Source: Phycisphaerae bacterium
GTDB taxonomy: Bacteria > Planctomycetota > Phycisphaerae > Tepidisphaerales > Tepidisphaeraceae
DNA: 10,598 nucleotides
Assembly (NCBI GenBank): GCA_014380825.1
Contig: JACMJD010000771.1
Coordinates: forward strand, 1-10,598
Direction of reading: 5' to 3'
The notes under the pieces were generated by a model, which worked only from the letters and a program-made list of their open reading frames with translations, was not told where the DNA came from and searched no databases. Position 1 is the stretch's first letter; each line of letters opens with the position of its first letter. Made by a program: the position numbers and the translations under genes. Positions 6,726 through 10,598 of this stretch are shown piece after piece.

Positions 6726-7376
6726 TTATTTTTCGTCGTCGCCGCCGTCGTCATCGCGATTCTTCGCGACGGCGATGTCCGGGGCGCGATCGAGGATGCG
6801 ATCGGCACAGCCGTACGCGACGGCTTCTTCGGCGAACAGCCACTTGTTGCGATCGAAGTCGCGATGGATCTGCTCCGCCGGCTTCCCGGTCCAGTCGGCC
6901 ATCAGCTTGTACATGCGATCGCGCAAGCGAAGCATGTGTTGCGCTTCGATGCCCAGATCGGTGGCCGGGCCTTGCAGCACGCCGCCGATCAGCGGCTGGT
7001 GCAGCATGACCTGGCTGTTCTGAAGGACCGATCGCTTGCCCTTGGTGCCCGCCGCCAGCAGGATCGCGCCCATGCTCGCGGCCATGCCGATGCACGTGGT
7101 CGCGACGTCGCACCGCAGAAACTTCATCGTGTCGATGATACCAAAGCCCGAGCTTACGCTTCCGCCGGGCGAGTTGATGTAAAACTGAATGTCGCTCTTA
7201 GGATCTTCGTTCGACAGGAACAGAAGCTGAGCAATGATGACGTTCGCCGAGTCGTCCGTCACCGGCCCGCCGAGCACGATCACGCGGTCCTTGAGCAGGC
7301 GCGAGTAGATGTCATACGCGCGCTCGCCGCGTCCGGACTTTTCGATGACCATCGGAATCAAGGTATTGGATGCCAT
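6726..7376 (-). CDS. clpP: ATP-dependent Clp protease proteolytic subunit (second clpP of the pair)
   Basis: ClpP is the serine peptidase that forms the tetradecameric chamber of the Clp protease, fed by an AAA+ unfoldase (ClpX, ClpA or ClpC, none in this window). At 216 residues the length is typical. It has the standard N-terminus ([20 protein letters not shown]), the oxyanion strand SPGGSV (69-74), catalytic S101 in GMAASMGA, H126 in MLHQP and D173 in HRDFDR. The C-terminus is an Asp-rich tail. This is the more canonical of the two ClpPs. The ATG at 7376 has no clear Shine-Dalgarno and sits 12 bases after a palindrome; it is 79 bases downstream of the first clpP stop. The proteins probably form a mixed complex, as tandem ClpP1/ClpP2 do elsewhere (inference). 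Confidence 0.95.
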   Translation of the reverse strand: MASNTLIPMVIEKSGRGERAYDIYSRLLKDRVIVLGGPVTDDSANVIIAQLLFLSNEDPKSDIQFYINSPGGSVSSGFGIIDTMKFLRCDVATTCIGMAASMGAILLAAGTKGKRSVLQNSQVMLHQPLIGGVLQGPATDLGIEAQHMLRLRDRMYKLMADWTGKPAEQIHRDFDRNKWLFAEEAVAYGCADRILDRAPDIAVAKNRDDDGGDDEK

Positions 7377-7388
7377 GAGTATCGTTCG

Positions 7389-7449
7389 TAATCACGTGAT
7401 TACGTGATGACGTGAAGCATTCTCACGTCATCACGTAATCACGTAATCA
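7389..7449. repeat. Palindromic element with arms of 8 nt tandem repeats between the clpP genes
   Basis: The arms 7389-7415 and 7423-7449 pair at 25 of 27 positions around a 7-base loop. The right arm is a clean 8-base tandem repeat (TCACGTCA, TCACGTAA, TCACGTAA, TCA). It fills most of the 79-base gap between the clpP genes: six bases from the upstream stop and 12 bases from the downstream ATG. The two mismatches would be G-U wobbles in the minus-strand transcript, so the mRNA could fold the full stem. No T-run is present. Confidence 0.88.
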
Positions 7450-7455
7450 AGTCCT

Positions 7456-8199
7456 CTATTTCGGTTTCGTTCCATCCGCCGCCGCTACTGCGGCTTTGCT
7501 GTCGGGTTCCAGGCCGATCACTTCGTCGCAGATGCCGTATTCGACGGCCTGCTGCGCGCCGAAGAATCGGTCGCGTTCGCTGTCTTCGCGAATCTTGTCC
7601 GGCGTCTGGCCGGTGCAGCGCGCCATCACGTTGACCAGCGACTCTTTGGTCTTGAGAATTTCTTCCGCCTGGATTTCGATATCCGCCGCTTGTCCGTACA
7701 CGCCGCCGAACGGTTGGTGGATCATGACTTTGGCATTGGGCAGGATAAAGCGTTTGCCTTTTTTGCCCGCCATGAACACGACTGCCCCGCCGCTCTCCGC
7801 GCGCCCGATGCAGTACGTTGCGACATCGCAGCTCAGGAATTTCATCACGTCGTAAATCGCCAGCGTGTCGTCGACGACCCCGCCTGGCGAATTGATGTAC
7901 AGGTTGATGTCCGAATCGCGCTTCTGGCTTTGCAGGTAAAGCATCTGCATATAAACGCGCGCCGCCGACACGTGATTGATCTCGCCGACGAGGAAGATCA
8001 CGCGATTTTCGAGGAGCATTTCCTCGAGCGTCATCTCGCGATATCGGTTGTACATGCTGCCCGGCCCGCCGGGCCCTGGCATCGCAACCGGCATGGCCAC
8101 CGGACCGCGCCCGGGGATAAATTGCAGGCCCGGAGTTCCTTGCTGGGCCGCGTGCGCGATCAGGCGCGGGTCGATATTTTTCGGGTCAAGATTCACCAT
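7456..8199 (-). CDS. clpP: ATP-dependent Clp protease proteolytic subunit, N-terminally extended (first clpP of the pair)
   Basis: This 247-residue ClpP paralogue carries an unusual N-terminal region of about 50 residues, rich in Pro, Gly and Met (PGRGPVAMPVAMPGPGGPG), before the normal fold begins near MTLEEMLLENRVIFLVG. The conserved parts are SPGGVV (104-109), catalytic S136, H161 in MIHQP and D206 in REDSERDRFF. The nucleophile context reads GRAESGGA instead of the usual G-x-A-A-S-M-G-A, so the serine is kept but its neighbours differ. The start at ATG 8199 is chosen because GAGGAG (8204-8209, minus strand) lies four bases upstream and a promoter lies at 8261-8289. The open frame continues to 8544 but would cross that promoter. 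It is first in the order clpP, clpP, lipoprotein. Divergence from its partner suggests distinct roles in one chamber (inference). Confidence 0.93.
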   Translation of the reverse strand: MVNLDPKNIDPRLIAHAAQQGTPGLQFIPGRGPVAMPVAMPGPGGPGSMYNRYREMTLEEMLLENRVIFLVGEINHVSAARVYMQMLYLQSQKRDSDINLYINSPGGVVDDTLAIYDVMKFLSCDVATYCIGRAESGGAVVFMAGKKGKRFILPNAKVMIHQPFGGVYGQAADIEIQAEEILKTKESLVNVMARCTGQTPDKIREDSERDRFFGAQQAVEYGICDEVIGLEPDSKAAVAAADGTKPK

Positions 8200-8260
8200 T
8201 CGGCTCCTCGCGTTCGCTCCGTCATTTTCGTCAGTTTGCTGCCCAACAACAGCGTGGCGG

Positions 8261-8289
8261 ATACTACGCGCGCTAATCGGCAGCGTCAA
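8261..8289 (-). promoter_or_regulatory. Sigma-70-type promoter for the clpP cluster
   Basis: On the minus strand a -35 TTGACG (8284-8289) is followed after exactly 17 bases by a -10 TAGTAT (8261-8266). The -35 matches five of six consensus bases and the -10 four of six. Transcription would begin near 8254 and give a leader of about 55 bases before the ATG at 8199, with GAGGAG in the expected place. No CIRCE-like inverted repeat was seen. Confidence 0.6.
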
Positions 8290-8333
8290 TGAAATGGGAG
8301 CGCGAACGTGCCGCCGATAATCGAGAGAAATGC

Positions 8334-8370
8334 GGGACGCGAAGGGACGAAGGAGCGAAGGATCGCGAAG
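8334..8370 (+). repeat. Degenerate GA-rich tandem repeat, period about 8
   Basis: The unit GACGAAGG recurs with variation (GACGCGAAGG, GACGAAGG, AGCGAAGG, ATCGCGAAG) across 37 bases in the divergent intergenic region between clpP and the nucleotidyltransferase gene. Unlike the three palindromes, I see no complementary arm nearby. It lies directly upstream of the extended -10 at 8381-8389 and takes the place of any recognisable -35. Confidence 0.5.
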
Positions 8371-8380
8371 ACTGAGATGG

Positions 8381-8389
8381 TGGTATAAT
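8381..8389 (+). promoter_or_regulatory. Extended -10 promoter at the nucleotidyltransferase start codon
   Basis: TGGTATAAT contains a perfect TATAAT (8384-8389) preceded by the TGn of an extended -10, which explains why no -35 is recognisable 17 bases upstream (GATCGC). The expected transcription start is at 8396-8397, exactly at the GTG start codon. This predicts a leaderless mRNA, or a 40-base leader if the ATG at 8436 is used. Confidence 0.55.
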
Positions 8390-8396
8390 CTGTATC

Positions 8397-8987
8397 GTGA
8401 CGCCGATTTCTTCCAATCAGACCTTGCTCGATCGGATGGTGCAAGCGGTGGAACGAGTACGTCAACGATTACTCCGCGCCGCAGCGGCGTTGGAAGCGGC
8501 GCAGATTCCTTACGCAGTTGTCGGCGGAAACGCTGTCGCCGCATGGGTCGCTACGGTTGATCCGTCCGCCGTACGAAACACGCAGGACGTGGACATCCTG
8601 CTCCGGCGCGCCGACTTGGAAGCAGCGAAAGTCGCGATGCAAGCCGCCGGATTCATCCACCGCCACGTCGCGGCAATGGACATTTTCCTGGATGGTCCCA
8701 ATGCGCGAGCGCGCGATGCCGTACACGTTGTGCTCGCTGGCGAGAAAGTACGCACAGAATACGCCGCGGCCGCGCCGGACGTGACCGACGCAGAAAAGCC
8801 GGATCAGTTCCGAGTGTTGACGTTAGAGTCACTCGTGAAGATGAAGCTAACGAGCTTTCGTCGCAAGGCCCAGGTTCACCTACAAGACATGCTTGAGGTC
8901 GGCTTGATCGATCAATCCTGGGTGAGCAGATTCCCTCGAGAACTGGGTTCCCGACTCCAACAGTTAATAGACACGCCCGAAGGTTAG
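8397..8987 (+). CDS. Solitary nucleotidyltransferase-fold protein (AbiEii/MNT-like)
   Basis: This 196-residue protein has the start of a polymerase-beta-like nucleotidyltransferase fold: AVVGGNAVAAW (40-50, GG43-44) and TQDVDILL with the D64-x-D66 acidic pair. It continues with VHVVLAGEKVR (109-119), where H110 sits at the position where a third carboxylate is common, and a helical C-terminus with LVKMKLTSFRRKAQVHLQDM and VGLID. Solitary proteins of this type are widespread; some relatives are AbiEii-type toxins, others have no known role. No AbiEi-like antitoxin partner is adjacent, so a toxin role is not supported. The start is GTG 8397, directly at the predicted transcription start; the alternative is ATG 8436 (residue 14). 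There is no clear Shine-Dalgarno for either. It ends seven bases from the convergent glycosyltransferase gene. Family is fairly sure, function unknown. Confidence 0.78.
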   Translation: MTPISSNQTLLDRMVQAVERVRQRLLRAAAALEAAQIPYAVVGGNAVAAWVATVDPSAVRNTQDVDILLRRADLEAAKVAMQAAGFIHRHVAAMDIFLDGPNARARDAVHVVLAGEKVRTEYAAAAPDVTDAEKPDQFRVLTLESLVKMKLTSFRRKAQVHLQDMLEVGLIDQSWVSRFPRELGSRLQQLIDTPEG

Positions 8988-8994
8988 GTTGGTC

Positions 8995-10404
8995 TTAGCG
9001 AACCGCCGGGCTTGCCGCTTCAGCGGCAAGCGGGCTGAACAATTCCAAGTCTGACTCCCGGTGTGCGACATGCCCGCGAGTCACGACTGCCGGTTGCATC
9101 GCGCGCCGTTGCAGCAGGTTCAACTGATACACCCCCAACGCCAGCAACGCGATCGTGAAAGGCTGCACGCCATAGTCGCGGGCAATCAAGCCGGAGAACC
9201 ACGGCAGAACCCACAGCGCCAGCAGCAGGCAGCGCAGTCGCAACGGGAGATTCCGGCCTGTGTCGTTCGCGCGGCGTAGGAGCGCGCCGCAGGTGAGGAC
9301 GACCGCCGGGATCACCAAGACCGAATCGTACACGCCAACGTACACGTTCAGCACGAGCGTCCACGTGATCGCGGCAGCCCAGGCGATGGGGAGCAGGCGC
9401 TGTGCCGATTCGTTGTCCTTCGGGCGCCCGAGCCAGACGGAGCGCAGGACCATCGCGCCGACGCAGGCGAGCATTGCCCACGCGATCATGCTCGGGATGC
9501 CGATCAGCTTCAGGAACGAGTTCAGGTCGATGAACTTGTGCGTCTGAAATCCCCCGCCGCCGGCAGCGGTGCTTTTGCCGACGTAGCCGGCGAGCATGCG
9601 CAAATAGTCGATGCATGCGTTCGGACCGACGGCGACGAGCGAGACCAGCGCGAGCAGCGCGGTACCGATCGCGAACCCGCCCAGCGTGCGCCACTGGCGC
9701 ATGATCAACAGCATCGGCAGAATCAGCGGCAACAGCGTGGGCTTATAAACACAGACCGACAGCGCCAAACCGGCCGCCCACTGTCGGCCAAGCTTGCCGT
9801 AATAGATCGCGAGTGAAATCCAGATCAGTCCGAACGCCGAGATCTGCCCGCCGTGCAGGCACTCGATGAGGAACGGTTCGAACGACAGCGCGACGAGCAG
9901 GCCGAACGTTCGATGCTTCTCGGGCAGTCCCGAAGTCTTCCACACCAGCACAAACGCCCCTGCGAACAGCAGCAGTGAGAGCGAAGTCCACGTCGCGTAA
10001 GACCACGCGTACGACAGCAGCGCCAACGGCCGCAACATCGCGGCGAAGAAAGGCGCGTTCGCGTACGGTAGGCTCGCGTGCTCCGGCTCGCCGGGCAGGT
10101 GCGCGTGATACAACTGCGATTGCAGATTCAGATCGTACAGACGATCCAGGCCGTGCTGATTGAGGATCGTGCCGGCGTCGTAGAACGCCAGATAATCCGA
10201 GCCAAGCCCGCGTCCGTTGGCGGTGCGATTATTGGATGTGGTGGCAAACGACAGGGCCAGCAGCAAGCTCGCCACGACGATCGTGGAGGCCGCTGTGAAG
10301 CGTAGCCGCGAACGGGTGAGTCGATCGCCGATGAACAGCCACAAACGGCTGGGCTTGCGCCGCACCGCGATGGCCGCGTCGAGTTGGAACGCCTGCGCCT
10401 GCAT
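8995..10404 (-). CDS. GT87/DUF2029-type integral membrane glycosyltransferase
   Basis: This 469-residue multi-pass membrane protein is of GT-C type. The family transfers sugars, typically mannose from polyprenol-phosphate-mannose, on the outer face of the cytoplasmic membrane. The first helix (about 37-53) is followed by a periplasmic loop with GSDYLAFYDAG, where D70 is the likely catalytic acid, then RLYDL and YANAPFFAAMLRPLALL. Further features are HGGQISAFG (184-192), VYKPTLLPL (219-227) and about ten hydrophobic segments in all. Residues 435-469 are a polar cytoplasmic tail. The ATG at 10404 is preceded by AGGGAAGG (10411-10418, minus strand) with a six-base spacing. The acceptor and sugar cannot be told from sequence. 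The last codons include a perfect hairpin at 9010-9031. Confidence 0.88.
   Translation of the reverse strand: MQAQAFQLDAAIAVRRKPSRLWLFIGDRLTRSRLRFTAASTIVVASLLLALSFATTSNNRTANGRGLGSDYLAFYDAGTILNQHGLDRLYDLNLQSQLYHAHLPGEPEHASLPYANAPFFAAMLRPLALLSYAWSYATWTSLSLLLFAGAFVLVWKTSGLPEKHRTFGLLVALSFEPFLIECLHGGQISAFGLIWISLAIYYGKLGRQWAAGLALSVCVYKPTLLPLILPMLLIMRQWRTLGGFAIGTALLALVSLVAVGPNACIDYLRMLAGYVGKSTAAGGGGFQTHKFIDLNSFLKLIGIPSMIAWAMLACVGAMVLRSVWLGRPKDNESAQRLLPIAWAAAITWTLVLNVYVGVYDSVLVIPAVVLTCGALLRRANDTGRNLPLRLRCLLLALWVLPWFSGLIARDYGVQPFTIALLALGVYQLNLLQRRAMQPAVVTRGHVAHRESDLELFSPLAAEAASPAVR
9010..9031. other. Perfect hairpin at the 3' end of the glycosyltransferase gene
   Basis: GCTTGCCGC and GCGGCAAGC form a 9-base-pair GC-rich stem with a 4-base loop. 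It lies inside the last codons of the minus-strand gene (encoding PLAAEAASP) and 22 bases beyond the stop of the convergent nucleotidyltransferase gene. It could end or stabilise transcripts from both sides, but no T-run follows on either strand. It may also be a copy of a dispersed palindrome. Confidence 0.5.
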
Positions 10405-10513
10405 TCTCCGCCTTCCCTCTTGGCAAGGAAAGCTTCGAATACAGATCGAGGCGCGGCAAATGGATTTCGCGCGAAAGCGGCGCGCGAGTTATCGGACTGG
10501 CCGAACCGGCAAT

Positions 10514-10597
10514 TCACCGCCGGCTCGACAGCGAAGGCAAACTGTAGTCCGCGCGAATCCGCGCCGCCTCCGCCCAGACCGTGTGCTCGGCTTGCAG
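10514..10597 (-). CDS. Possible C-terminus of a minus-strand gene (cut by window edge)
   Basis: On the minus strand a frame enters from the right edge and reads 27 codons (QAEHTVWAEAARIRADYSLP, then SLSSRR) before TGA at 10516-10514. The composition looks like a helical protein C-terminus, and it would place another gene upstream of the glycosyltransferase in the same direction, 109 bases away. A second minus-strand frame is also open here and runs into the glycosyltransferase gene, so the choice of frame is uncertain. Too little is visible to assign a family. Confidence 0.3.
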   Translation of the reverse strand: MQAEHTVWAEAARIRADYSLPSLSSRR

Positions 10598-10598
10598 G

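Noticed and set aside
7389..7449. CRISPR-like or tandem-repeat array
   Set aside because: Units are 8 bases without spacers and the two halves are inverted, so this is a palindrome and not a CRISPR array. The same applies at 1262-1340 and 6631-6720.
8200..8544. N-terminal extension of the first clpP frame to 8544
   Set aside because: It would cross the TTGACG/TAGTAT promoter, the GA-rich repeat and the start of the divergent gene. GAGGAG at 8204-8209 supports the ATG at 8199.
10128..10517. Minus-strand 129-codon frame at the right end
   Set aside because: Most of it overlaps the glycosyltransferase N-terminus in another frame and is rich in Arg, Ser and Ala with no recognisable domain.

Overview
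The window is a chromosomal stretch of a high-GC bacterium. It has no phage, plasmid, transposase, rRNA, tRNA or CRISPR features. A Planctomycetota origin (Phycisphaerae-like) is my best inference. The signs are a fused AroDE, two clpP genes in tandem, lipoproteins of a type I associate with planctomycetes, and intergenic palindromes made of 8-10 nt tandem repeats. This is not proven by the window alone.

Layout, left to right. Positions 1-3820 (+) hold two paralogous thymidylate-kinase-like genes joined by an ATGA overlap (the first is cut by the window edge), then dapA (lysine/diaminopimelate pathway), which overlaps an aroD-aroE fusion (shikimate pathway) by GTGA. An HD-GYP domain gene follows (3896-5053, +). 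It converges on a 16-cysteine, four-cluster ferredoxin-like gene (5074-5757, -). A small putative lipoprotein (5851-6009, +) converges on a larger lipoprotein (6025-6702, -). The latter is the last gene of a minus-strand cluster read clpP (8199-7456), clpP (7376-6726), lipoprotein. Divergent from the clpP cluster is a solitary nucleotidyltransferase-fold gene (8397-8987, +). It converges on a GT87/DUF2029 membrane glycosyltransferase (8995-10404, -). The extreme right end probably carries the last codons of another minus-strand gene.

How the genes work together: the left block combines nucleotide-kinase-like and amino-acid biosynthesis genes and could be one transcript. The two ClpP proteins have different N-termini and active-site surroundings, and may form a mixed protease. 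A good sigma-70-type promoter (TTGACG-17 nt-TAGTAT) precedes the first clpP, and an extended -10 TGGTATAAT lies directly at the GTG of the nucleotidyltransferase.

The most unusual feature is a set of three unrelated-in-sequence but similarly built palindromes (1262-1340, 6631-6720, 7389-7449), each with arms made of short tandem repeats and each lying between co-directional genes. One of them encodes the first 24 residues of the lipoprotein signal peptide at 6702. Other points of note are a Walker A Lys-to-Arg change in the second kinase-like protein, a shifted cysteine in the ferredoxin-like protein, and a possible leaderless transcript for the nucleotidyltransferase.
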